Positions 1 to 13,300 of a stretch of DNA of 64,000 nucleotides are shown one piece after another. The stretch covers positions 33,139,738 to 33,203,737 of the forward strand of contig OZ038492.1 in the NCBI GenBank assembly GCA_964036315.1. The letters run 5' to 3'. The translations under genes were made by a program, and so were the position numbers. The stretch comes from Acanthosepion esculentum. Its lineage: Eukaryota; Mollusca; Cephalopoda; Sepiida; Sepiidae. Every line of letters begins with the position of its first letter. The first letter of the stretch is position 1. The notes under the pieces were generated by a model that saw only the letters and a program-made list of their open reading frames with translations, was not told the origin of the DNA and did no database searches.

Positions 1-86
1 ATTTTATAGGTGCCTATAATAAACATTTTAAGCAGCAAGAATGGTTTATCTTTTATGAAGCCTTGAGTTATAAATGGATAACTCAC

Positions 87-253
87 TGTTTTTTGGATAT
101 CAGAAATATGCAGCACTCTCACAGGTCCATCCATAAGCACCATAACACTGAGGCAACCTGAACCAGGACGTTGTTTCTGACGAGAGATCTGCATGTGACG
201 GGGAATTTTTTTACATGTCTTAGGTGGTCCAGGACCCAACAGTGCAATAGAAT
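87..253 (-). CDS. VPS13D: VPS13D exon 33 of window (end of trefoil)
   Basis: 167 bp, two bases in and phase 0 out, with a GTGAGT donor. It encodes SIALLGPGPPKTCKKIP, then the family motif KQRPGSGCLSVMVLMDGP and VRVLHISDIQKT. The gene continues to the left, outside the window. Confidence 0.95.
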
Positions 254-3200
254 CTAAAAAAGGAAAAATGTGTAAATATATATTCAAATGTGTTAAAATT
301 CATATACATTTATCTACTTATGTCTCTCTCATTAACATCATCAGCTGATTGAGTTATGTGTACATGAAAATTAGATTAAAATTTAAATGACCCAAACTAC
401 ATAATTTTTACAGATGAAACCAAAGTTTACTTATCAGTTATTAGAATGAAATCCAAATGCAGCTTCGGTTATATATGCATAGGAATGAATAACATAAATT
501 ATGAATGCATTTTGATTCACTTACATCAATCAAAATGGGAAAAATAAGATACATGAACTCTATATCTCAGGCTAATGAATGACAAAAAGTAAAAAACTAT
601 GGAACTTGTTTTGTTAATCAAAAAAATGTCATCAGACTAAATGTTCTTATTGATGGAATTATTTATACAATGTATGTGTGTAGGGAAAGAGGGTGAAAAT
701 ATAAACAAATAAAAAGTAAATCAGAATTAAAGCATGATATCATACATCATAGTAAATTTAATTTGAAATATTTTAAAACATTGTGTATTTGTATTATGTT
801 CATGAATTTCCAGTTTATAAAAATTAGAAAAAAATGTTAGCAAGTTTTTCAGAGAGTGAATGTCTACAATGAGAAAACATCAGTAGATTTAGTATTAAAT
901 ATGATTTGAAAATATATATTAAACAAGAGATTTTAATTGAATAGATTCGTAAAGATTTTCCGCAGTTATTAAGACACTGTGTTGAGAATATAACGCTAAC
1001 AATAACGACAAAATGAAGACGAGCCACTAACTGCTTGTTGTTGCTTGAATTTATTAGGATTCATTGCTTAATAATGATAAGCAAGTCATTCGCAACTTGT
1101 TAATTTAAAGCCTCAGAATTTTTTTTTTTTTTTACAGATATATGCAGTAAAATATGCAGAGATCATTTCTACAATCTAAAAGAGGCCGATAAAATTAAAA
1201 AAAGATTATTCTTTTCAAACAAACATTTAAGTATCTCTTTATGATAAAAAATAAAGAGTTTGTATTACTCACCATCCTGGAGGCCAGAGTTAGCATCGAC
1301 AGCCTGAACACACATTGTACCATTAGCACACATTAACATTCCATCCTAAATAACACAAAAATTATCTTAGGTTTGATGTGAAAATACAATCTGTTTATTA
1401 AACAAGAAGTGATATAATTTTTGACATCCTTATTATCACTGTTTACAAGTGAAATAAATTGTTCTGCTTGAATCAGCCTGTGGGACAATTCAGAGTGGAG
1501 AATTTAAACTGATGACTGCTGTTGCTACTTGTCATGCTAGACTGCACTGCTTCTCTTTTTACTGCAGCTACTGTTGAAACATTGCTGCCATTTATATTTC
1601 ATTCTTTATTAATGGCTTCCATATCTTATTTCTGTGCTAGGCTTACTAAGGAGATCTTCATAACCTAGTATATGCGCTGTTTCTTTCAAACATTTAACTT
1701 GCCAGCAGCTGCAGTAAAAAGAGAAATTTTGGTAAGTGCAGTCAACTGTCAGAAGCAGCAGCTTCACTCATCAGCAAGCAGGTTTAAGACTCCACTCTCA
1801 TTTGTCCTATGAGACAATAGCTGAGTGGATTAGAGCATTGAATCATGAATTTAGTGACATAATAATTATGAGTTCAATCCCTGGGTCAAACAGTGTGTTC
1901 TTGGACTCAAGGGAAATGAAACAAACAATAACTGAGCAGTACTAAATAAAAACTAGAAGAGATATTGCTAAACATGGGATGCAGAACAAGAACAATCTAT
2001 CCCTATAGATTAAATTAAGAGTTCAGTTCAAAATTCCCTGTAGGTTACTTGGATCAACAAGCACCTGATGAAGGCCAGAGAATACAATGGCCAAAACACT
2101 GATAGCAACAACCAAGATAAAGACAATCACATGTAAATAACTTCTCATATCAGAAATTCAAACATATATATATTACCTCAAACATTATATTTGAAACATT
2201 TTTATTTATTTATTAAACAGTGTATAATATGTCTATCAGCTTGCACATTCAAGAAATCAAATGTGTCATCCAGCAGGGATGAAACCTGAGTTGCCTCTTT
2301 GTAAAAGAAACTACCATTTGATCCAGCATGATTTACCACTCAGCCATGACAGACTTCACAGTAGGCAAGGCTCGTTTTACCCTTTTTAAGGAAAGTACAT
2401 CCCCTTCAATCAGATTATTTTTCTCAAGAGTCTATATCTGCTCAATTTTGTATCTAAAACATAAACAAAGCAATTTCTAAAGAATTAATAGATTTATTTT
2501 TAATCTGACATTTTTATTATTTTAAACATTATTATAGCAGGCACTTATTTGAACCAGACAACCCATTTTTATTTATTTACTATAATAACATTTGAAGTAA
2601 TAAAAATGTCATATTATATATATATACACACCCAAGTATAGGATTGGTATATATGGAATAAATTCCAACAACCAACAATTACTATTCTTAAAAGAGTGCT
2701 CAATACAGAGTAGAGCAAATATAATTATTTAAAAATTATAACATAAATATGTTATAAAATCACTACAAAAATAGCCATTTTGTTTCAACACCTCTGGTAT
2801 CTTATTAAGTGATGATGTTGAATGTAGAATAAATGGTTTTAAAAAGAATATACAGCAAAAACGTAAAAACAAATGTAGGAAAAATATTCTTCAAACTCTT
2901 ACACAAACACTTCCCGGAATCAAGCACCCTACACAAAATATTCAACAAAAACACAGTAAAAATCAGCTACAGTTGCACTGAGAACATGGCACAAATAATA
3001 AAAAAGCACAACAGGAAAATTATCAAAAAACCACACGAACAAATTAAACCCACCTGTAACTGCAGAATAAAGAACAAATGTCCCTTAAATGATAATTGTT
3101 TAAAGAACATCATAATATACCAAGCCACGATAAAATCACCAGATAATGAAGAAAAAGTATACATAGGAGTAACTGAAGGACCCTGGAAACAAAGAAATGC

Positions 3201-4320
3201 ACACAAAACAGCTTTCACAAATAGTAAATATGTGAACAGCACAAAGCATCCTAAGTACATTTGGGAAATTAAAAACAAAACGCACATCACACCAAAAATA
3301 TCTTGTAAAATAAGGAAAAGATCATCAGCCTACAACAACCAATCAAAAACTTGCAAACTTTGCTTGGAGGAAAAAATAGCTATCATTACCTTCACAAAAC
3401 AAAATAAATTATTAAATAAAAGAGCCGAGCTCATCTCAAAATGCAAACATGAAAACAAATTTTTACTACGTTACTTAAAAATCGAAAGCTGAAAAAAATA
3501 AAATAAAATAAATAAAATGACAATAAAATAAGTAAAATAAATTAACCCAAATTACCAAATCACACCCATTAGAATAGACAAAATAGAATAAATAAATAAA
3601 AAATAAAAACAAAATCAATGAACCCAAATAATAAAGTAAATAATAAACAAATTAACAAACCATTATGACCAAAATATTAGTTAGATTATAAAAATAAAAC
3701 CAAAAATCGGACGAAAAACAGCTATAAATGTTATATAACAATAAATACTACGTTACTTAAAAATCAAAAAACGAAAAGAGTAAATAAAAATATACAGTAT
3801 AATAAATAAATAATAAAAAAACAAGTAAAATAAATTAATCTAAATTCATCTAAATAAATAAAGTAACAAATTATTAAATTAACCGTTAGGAAAAAAAAAC
3901 AAATAAAAGATAATCAATCCAAATAAATGCACGAAGTAATAAACAAATTAAAAACTGTTCCCACCAAATTAATAGTTAGAATAAACTACAACAATCAACC
4001 CCAAAATTAAATAAATAGCTTTAATTAACTTCCCAAATCAAAACAAAACCATTAAATAAGCGATATAAACAATTATTTACTACGTTAATAAAAACACTGA
4101 TTAAACAAAAAAAAAATATAAGATAAGAAATAAAAATAAATAATGATAGGCAACATAATTTAACCCAAATAAATATATAAATAAATAAACAAATAAACGA
4201 CTTCCGGTAAAATAACTGCCAAAATAGACTACCCACAATACACCACTATATATAAATAGCTGATGATTGCGTCTAGCATGAAACAGACTGTCGCCTCTAA
4301 GTGTTGACTTCAATGTTCAC

Positions 4321-4367
<47 letters not shown>

Positions 4368-7300
4368 ATTTGTAAGACAAATGTAATATCTTAGTTGCCA
4401 AAGATTTATGATCCAATTTGAACTTAAGTTTGCTTTACTTATTTTTTATAAAAGGATTAAAAACTTTTCATAATTCTAATGTCAATTAAATCAGAAAAGT
4501 AGCTAGGGTTATCTTCATGCATAGCATAGTCTTCAATGGATTTTATATCAGATCATTGTTTATGCCTGATTTTCATTGTTAACACTGGTGTTGTTTTGGT
4601 GCCAATTTCTGGTGTGTTCTAAATTGAAACCACGCATTGTTCAGTTGCGAGTCACACTGTGTCAAATGTTGACATTTTGTCCACAAATGAATGCCTTAAA
4701 GATGGAGGTTGAGAAGTAGCCCTTTCACCATATTATGATAAATGAAATTCGGAAAGTAAGCAAGCATCGGAACTGCAACAAAAACTTTAAGATATATTTG
4801 GATCATGCCTCAGCTCTTCTGATGGTCAAAAAGTGGTTTGGCAGATTTTGTCGGGGTGATTTTAAACTAAACAATCAACCATGATCCAGGCAACCTTCTG
4901 ATATCGATGGAGAATAATCATATCATCATGGAAAATAAAATAAAGATTTTGACAGAAGATATTGCCTTAGAGTTTGAAAATTGATATCTCCACTCCCTTT
5001 CACCATTTGAAGAGACTCGAGTTCATTTCCAAATTTGACATGTGGGTGCCGCATTCTCTGATGGAACAGAACAATCTTGACAGTGTTTCTGCAGCAATTT
5101 TTTTGCTGTTGTGCCACAAAAAGGAGCTGTTCTTGGAAATGGATTGTTTATGATAACATCTGACAGAAATGGAACTGGAAACAAGTTTGTGAATGTGGCT
5201 AAATCAGGCTTGCATCCAATGAAGGTGTTTCTGTCATTTTTCACCACAACAACCCAAGACTGCATGTTGCAAAACAGACATTGCATAAGCTTAAAGAGTT
5301 GAAATGGGAAACCCTCCAGCACCCATTGCATTCTCCTGACTTAGCTCTTTTTGATTTTCATTTGTTCTGGTTTCTATAGAACAATTTAAATGACAAAAAA
5401 AACAAGGTTTCTATGAAAATGGCATCAACAAGCCTGCAGAACAATGGAAGACAGTTGTTAAAAACAAGGGAGACAATGTACTTGACTAATAAATATTTTT
5501 ATTAGTCTGTAAACTTTTCTTTTTAATTTTCTGAATTGGGCACATAGTTTTGCAATAACCTAATAGACAAACTTTAATGAAGAATAAATTAAGACGTAGG
5601 TTTACCGTGAGTAAAAAATATTTAAATTTGAGCCTATAAAATTTTTAAAGCCACATAAAAAACACCAACTAGTTGTCATAAATTTCATGTCATACAATTA
5701 TTTATGCCAAATTAATAATTACAGATGTTTAAAAAAAATAAACACACAAAAGTTGATAACTAAATGCATTCAATAGATTTGTTAATAATAACTAACTGAT
5801 TATTGAATGAAAACTTACATCCAGAAAGTCTAACCATTGTTTATTAACATGTTTTTATAGACTGTCAAGTAGCAAATACTTACATCAGTAAATTTCCACA
5901 ACTGTGTAGCTCTCCTGCGTTCATCTGGTTTACGTAAAATTAGAGGCACACATTTGCCAGGTTGAGGGGCGATATCTGAGGTGTCTAACACCAAACCAAG
6001 CACATTACGTGCGACTTTTCCTGGTTCTTGGGGTGGAGCAGACCCTTCATTTTCTAACATGCCTTCACCTGTCATACGCCAGAGTTGGGATCTTTTTCCT
6101 AGTTCCTATAAATTAAATAAAAGATTTTAATTATTTGTTACATAGCTTTAGAGAAACACTGTTTAAGGTTCATACAGAATCATTGTTTGAGAACAGTGAA
6201 CAAATTAATTCTAAAAATATAGGCAAATCCTGGTTCTATTCCAGAACAAGAAATTTCTTCCATTCAATTTGATAGGGAACAAAAAAAGTAGAGTTTATTT
6301 GGTTTATTATCTACCTGCTACAAACTAATTCCTTGTAGCATAAACTAAATTTAAAATCAGGCATGAAGCAGGATGTGGTTGGATACTGGAGTGAGGAATT
6401 AGTAAGTGTCTTCTTTGAATTAGAGTTGCAAATGGTCTTTTAAAAAGTTTGTTATGGTGTTATAGTATGTGATTCACATCAAATGGTCTGAATCAAATTT
6501 AATGTCTATAAAGAACTTTTTCTAAAAGAAGTTGATCAATGGCGATCCAAATATGTATTGGGTTCACTCAAAGAGATACTAAGATAGACAATGTACTCAG
6601 TGTCACACTAGAATATCAAAGGAGACAGATGCATCAGTGGGTTGATTTGGAAGGTGACTTCAAAGCAACCGGGTGGATATTTCAACCACAAAGGATTTCA
6701 GTAGCTGCCCCCAACATGTAAACAGGTGATTGACACACAAGACAACCAGATGACAGGAAGATATATGTTCTCCACCTGAGAAGATAGAGAGTTTCTATAA
6801 TTCTCACAAGGAGGAGAGCCATATTTGGGGAAAGCCACACACACTTATGTCGATATTAACTGACAAAGTCTGGAGGTATATAAACAATTTTTCATGAGAG
6901 ATTTAGTCTTATTAGGTTAGGGGCCATCATTTGAAGTTGAGAAGGTGTCATGTGTTGAACAAAAACTAAAAGTGTTGAATTGGTTGAGAAAATAGACAAC
7001 AAAATAGTGAAACAAAAAGAGATAGAAATATTTATTCTACTGCAAACTTTTTCTTGTGGAGAAAACTTTGAGAATAATTCATGAAAAAAAGTGCAAATTC
7101 TAAGAATGTTGTTAAGAGACTCTCTGTAAAGAATGAAGGAAAAGTTGAACTTACTCTGTTGGTGAATTAAAGAGTGAGTGAGGTGTATTGTCTATGCCAT
7201 GTTAGTCTAATGCACAGAGTGCTAATTATAGCATCCTATCCCAATCTCAAGCCTGAAATCAAAGAGAACTAACCTCTTTGAATTCACAGCACACACTCTG

Positions 7301-10300
7301 CCGGTTTTTCTTTTTATGCATGCTTAAAAGCTGAAAAGGGTTTGTAGTTGCTGAAAGGTTTATCAATACATGTATGTCTAGTGAAAAGGTTTAACATCTG
7401 CTACAATCTTTACAATGATAATGTTACAAATTCTTAAATTGTAGAATCCATCCTGGATGGATAAGAAACTAAAACAGAAAAAAAAAAGAAGCAATCAGTA
7501 AAATCAAAGGAATGATATCAAAACACTTAGAAACTTTAATTTGCAAAAGATATTCTATTTATTTCTTGCTAAATAAATAAGAACAAAATTTGATCATCTG
7601 CAAACTTAAAGACCTAATACTTATGATTTAATTGCATAAAAGTTTTATATAATGGCTGTACTTTGGGACATGGGGAATAAGTTTATAAATTTATAAAATG
7701 TTTCCACAGTGCTGTGCGTACAATATTTTTATGTTTAAATAAATAAGATAGGAAATAATTGTACTTACCTTTCTTTTAAACACAATACGAGAACTTATAG
7801 CATCAAGAACCAATTCTTCAGAAGCGGAACCATGAGAGGTTGAAGATGTCTTTATGTTCATATCCCTATAATCAAAAATACAGTCATTCTATTGTGCAGT
7901 TACTATGGATTTTTTACTTGTGCATTCTGACTACAATTTTTTAACTTTTGGCAAAGAAAAATCAAAAAAAGCGTTTATTAAACTTATTCAATGAAGAAAT
8001 GACATTTTCATGGATAATGACCACTTGTCTACTGTCCTAAGAGCCCAGTCAGTCATATTCTGTTTGTCTTGGTGAAAGGCATTAGGAATTTAATATACCA
8101 AAAGATCCACTAACAATTACAAATGGGAAGGAAAAGATAAATGTACTGTAGATAATATTTGGCAAACTTCAATTTTTTTAACAATTTTGTTTTAACTTTC
8201 AAAATTTCTATATAGTCATGAGATCAAATATACAAAATGTTTAAGACTTATATTTAACAGTGGCTAGATGGCAATTTTCTCATTTCAGGATAAGATAAAC
8301 TAATATTTTAAAAAAAAAAAATGCAATAAATATAAAAATAATAAAAAAATAAAGCCGTTCTAAAAACATTAATTCAATAACAAACAAATAAAAGCAAAAT
8401 AAATTTACCCAATGAATGTGGAAGTTGCAGCCAGAAATATGAAGTTTTGGTAACAAAGCTGTTCTCCATCACCGGGTTTGTTCATGTTGTATGTGGCACT
8501 GGTTCCTCCAGATATGCCCAGAGTGATATAGGGCTCAAGAATAGGCTCATCCCAAGCATAGGGTACTAGTAAAATATGAATATTACAGCATTACTATCAA
8601 CAGTATATGTACAAATTATATACACATTCTAATTATGTCTGTATCTATGAAGGTGATTTTTTTCCAGTTCCTTTCTTGTCATTCTGAATTTCTGTTATTT
8701 TCTACTCTCTGAGACATGAGACTCAGTTTACATCTTTCATAAATTTCCAAAATAATTAGAATGGCAGCCAGTTTTAGAGTTTTGTTTCTATTAGCAGCCC
8801 ACATGAAACCATTCCAGCAATTTCAAGAAGTGAAGTCAGAAATATAAGCTATGTCGTTAACTGTCGTGTGACGTCTTTCAATGTACAATCAAGATATTTG
8901 GTTTGGATCAACCATTAAACAGAGCAATGGAAAGGAAATTTACCTGTGTGCATGTCTACAATTCTAAAATGGTTTATAATGTGCTTTGAAGTATGAGGTT
9001 AGCCAATTTCCATGATTAAGGAATTTCAGAAGGATTACAGAGAAAAATGAAGTATAAATAACATCCGAGTTAAAATTCAAAGAAAATAAGTAAAAGCTTT
9101 TCAAAGAACAAAAAATACACATTAGTTTAATTACAGAGTTATATCAAATTTCTAATACTATTGTCAGATTAAATAAAAGAAATTGATTCATTCATTCATT
9201 GGTTTTCTAGGGCTTATCAACACTTTGCAGGTTATTTAAAACCAGAAAATATATTTTTTTACTTTTTTTTTTTAGATTGTAAGAATTTCTTTTTTTTTTG
9301 AGATAATAATTGTTTAGTGATACAAATCTTACTAATTAAACCATATCTGGAAGAAGATGTGGATTTATACATTTCCCAAGAGTATTTGCACGTAAGTGAA
9401 TATAATGAACCCAAAGGAAATTGGAACTCAGCTCTTCATTTAACAATTCCAAGACATTATCCATTACACCACCTGCACATCCGAGCTTACAGCACCTGGT
9501 ATTCCCAAGTGATCATCCATCTAGATACTGACCAGTCTTGATGTTGCTTAACTTTAGTGATTGTATGGGAACCAGTGTTTCAACGTGATTCACCAGTAAA
9601 AATGAAATATAATAATGAAACTTACATGACGTCATTGGTTTGATATATTGTCGCAAAACCACTTCCTTAACACTACTCTGGTAGTATTCAATGGGAATCT
9701 ATCAAAGAAACAAATATTGACTAAATCAGTCATTGGTAAACTGCTGGCCCCTGGCAGGGGGTTGTTTGTTCTTTTTGAATGGTACATTTAATTTCATAAG
9801 GAAAATAACATTTCTTAAAATTTTGTTTTGTTTCATTCTCAACTGTTTACTCACACACATAACCGCATAGATAAACAATGATTAAGTACAATGTTTCTTG
9901 AATTTTGTAAACTTTTGGCGAAAATAACGTTTTCATCATTTTAAACCATTGGCAATTTTTCACTAAGGAAGATCATACATGTAAACATATTTTGCTTTTG
10001 AAACAGGAAACAGTCATAATATTGTTTTCTCTGGAGAAGAAATATAAATATATAAATTAGAAATAAATCACATGCAGCAACATGTGTTAATTACATTGTC
10101 ATCCATCATAATATACAAAAATACATTTTTTAATTCTTGAAAGAAAAAAAAAAAGATTTCTCCCCATTTCTAAGGTATGTCATTATGCATATAGTCTTCT
10201 GTAGTTTAGGTATCTACTATGAAAAATAATGAATCCTAAAAAAAGTAACCCTACCCATCTGATGCCCATAATTAACAAGAACTTAAAAATGTTTTTAAAT

Positions 10301-13300
10301 TTTTCAAGTAATGGATATCACAATTAGGACAATTTTGGTGACAGCTTGTAGTTACATAATATTTTTCTGCAGGAGTACATCAATGAAGAAACATTGATAT
10401 ATTGGAAGTATGAAGATTTTTTTAGGTAAAATATTTTGGAATGGACCAGTTTCTAGAAATTCTCAGAAAAGGTATGCAAAAATACTACTAAGAGGTGATT
10501 CCATTGTTAATCTGAATTTCTGTTTATAAAAATTATCAAAAGTGAAACAACATTGGTTTGCAATAAGTCAGTAAATCATTATAATTTTGTCTATCAGTAG
10601 GAGGTTAATTTTTGTTATTGTTCTAGATGTTTTCTTAGGAAATTTAAACATTTGTTAACAGGTATGTTTGCTAGTAGTGTATATCTAAACTAGCTAGGAG
10701 TTTATCTTTTATATTTATGACTCTTAGTCTTTCAACGAGGTTGCTTGAATGTTTAATATGTGAAGGGTTAATTGTTCCAAGAAATATTGAACAATCAGAT
10801 TTATTAAAGATATTCAAAACATGAAGTTGAATTCTACAATGTTTTGGCCCAAAATATTACTTGAAAATAAGAAACAATGACCAAAATTATATGCACTTTA
10901 CATCCAGTAGAATCTGATTGAGAGATTTCAGTTTGATATTTCAGACATTTACCATGTTGGCATAGTAAAAAAGTTTACTAAAATTATTTCTGAAATAAAC
11001 AGAATTATCATAAAATTAATTTTAGTAAAATGACAAGTGGGCTATGAAAGACCTTACAACGTAAGTAAATTTTCTTACCAAAGAGTAGTTATCAATACGG
11101 AAGGGTGGTGGCATGTCATCAGAGTTGTAGAATAAAACATGGAGTGTTGGTCCAATAAGTATAACTTCAACTTTCAGAAGCAAAGAATTGCCATAGAGAT
11201 CTCTGGAAAATAATTAAGTGAAAACATTAGTCAATGTCTCTAGATTTTGATCATTTTCAAAGAGTCTACAAATGTTTGACTGTCACTTACTAAAAGTTAT
11301 GTCGTAAACAACATTTTAGAAAGCATAATCAAATCCTAATTAATTGTGATTTGAATATGTAATGAAAGGAAAAATAAATTATAATTTATTATCTGAAGAA
11401 TAAGAATGATTACAATATAATCATTAATATCTAAGTACTCTTTAAACAATTAATGGATTTGCAATCTGATATTATTACTTTAAACATCATATTTAGTGGG
11501 TTTGAGTAGACACCTCTTTTTTCAAACTGTGAAATTAATGTCAACCAGTCTAGAGAATGAGAAGTCCTATTAAGGAAAATGCGTCTCCTGACAGGAACTG
11601 AACCATTATTTCATTTTTCTGTCAAGGAAAACACTTAAGAAAAGTGTACCTTTTACCTTTTTGTAGCAGAATTGGTAAAACACACACTTGGCAATGACTG
11701 ATAAATCATCCAAAGTAAAATGTATAAGGAACAGATGTAATTTGGGCTTTACATGTAAATATTAAAGTGTCTAACACAATTCTATTTCTGCATAATTAAC
11801 AAAAGAATTGACAGTTGATTCACTGAGAAAATTTATTTTTAATAAACTAAAGATGAAATAAAAAGAAATTATCCAAACAAAATGCTACTTGAAGAGAATT
11901 TTTATTTCCAAAGTAATGATTACCTACCTTATGTTTATATGAAATGAATCAACTTTGTCAATTCTGAAACCACCTGACCAATGATACTGCTGCTCTTCAT
12001 CAACCACCTTTACACAGAGGAGGGTATCAAAGTCTACCCGAGGCCAATGAAATGGCATAGAACTTTTAGGATGTGCTATCAAGAATCGCACATCACTTTC
12101 TAGATCATTCTGTTAAAAGAATGGAAAAATAAATATAAAAATTGAACAAGATTTCTTTAAAATGGTTACATACTTTTTGGTATTATGTTACATGCTAATA
12201 CCCTTGGGAAAGTTATGAATCCCCCCCACCAACTATGGGTAAATAACAGGAGACCGGGTTCTATAGCCTTGGATGGCAACTGGTCTACCACAGAAAGAAA
12301 TGGCAACCTACTGCAGGAAAAAATCTGCCTCATCAGTAATCTATTGAAAGATACATGATCGCCTAAGCGTGTATCACGCATGGCACATAACTGATTTCTG
12401 GAGATTAAAATACAAATCTTTATTCTAATTTATACTTGTTCATTTGTTAATTTTAAATATAATCAGAAGATTGTGCTGCAACATTTTCTCAAATATTGAG
12501 AGGATTTCTTGAAACTTGTTTACTGGTGTATCAACCTGAATAAAAAAAAATGTACAATTTGATGGTTTGGTTTGGTTTGTTTCGTTTTACGGCAATATCA
12601 ACCTCAATGGGTTATTTAATGCCAACAGCTTTTTTTTCTGGTAATATTTTTGTTTTGTCAAAAATCTATTACTGTTAATATTTTTTTCTAATATTTTAAT
12701 ATTTTTTTTCTCAAAAATGTATAGCTGGTAATATTATTTTTCCAAAAACGTATTGCTGGTAATAATTTTTTTCTTTTCTTCAAAAATTTATTTCTGGTAA
12801 TAATTTTTTACAAAGTATTTCTGGTATTAAAACCTATTTTTACACTTTTATAATGCCTTTTACCTCAGTTTCGGGGTTAACTATTTGCCCATAGCTGGGA
12901 CCCTAACAGGTGCTACCACCCTGGGTCAGGGTGGACCTGGGAACACCAGCAATTAAGAGGAGGTTCCATGTTCCTCAAAGCCTCCTGATCAGAGGCCTTG
13001 CTGTTGGACGTAGTTTATTGTCTTACTCTGGATATGGATGTAGTCTATCGTCATACCAAGGACGCCCCATTGAGGGGATGTCTTACCCCTCTGCAGAGGT
13101 GCAGTCGGCATATTCTACAGCCCCAGCCGACAGGGCCATGTACCATTTGAGTATGACCTAATCTGGCAGTGAAAATCTTTATAGCAACTTAATTTGATAA
13201 CAGTTCTTTAGTTCTACCAATTCAGACCTTTACAGCTAGGACACACCATACTATCTCCACAGAGTTGAGTCACCATCATTTCTTCTGTATTCCAAATGTA

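Noticed and set aside
12910..13161. 83-codon open frame in a GC-rich patch
   Set aside because: No known motif, no splice sites in phase with VPS13D, and it lies in a repeat.
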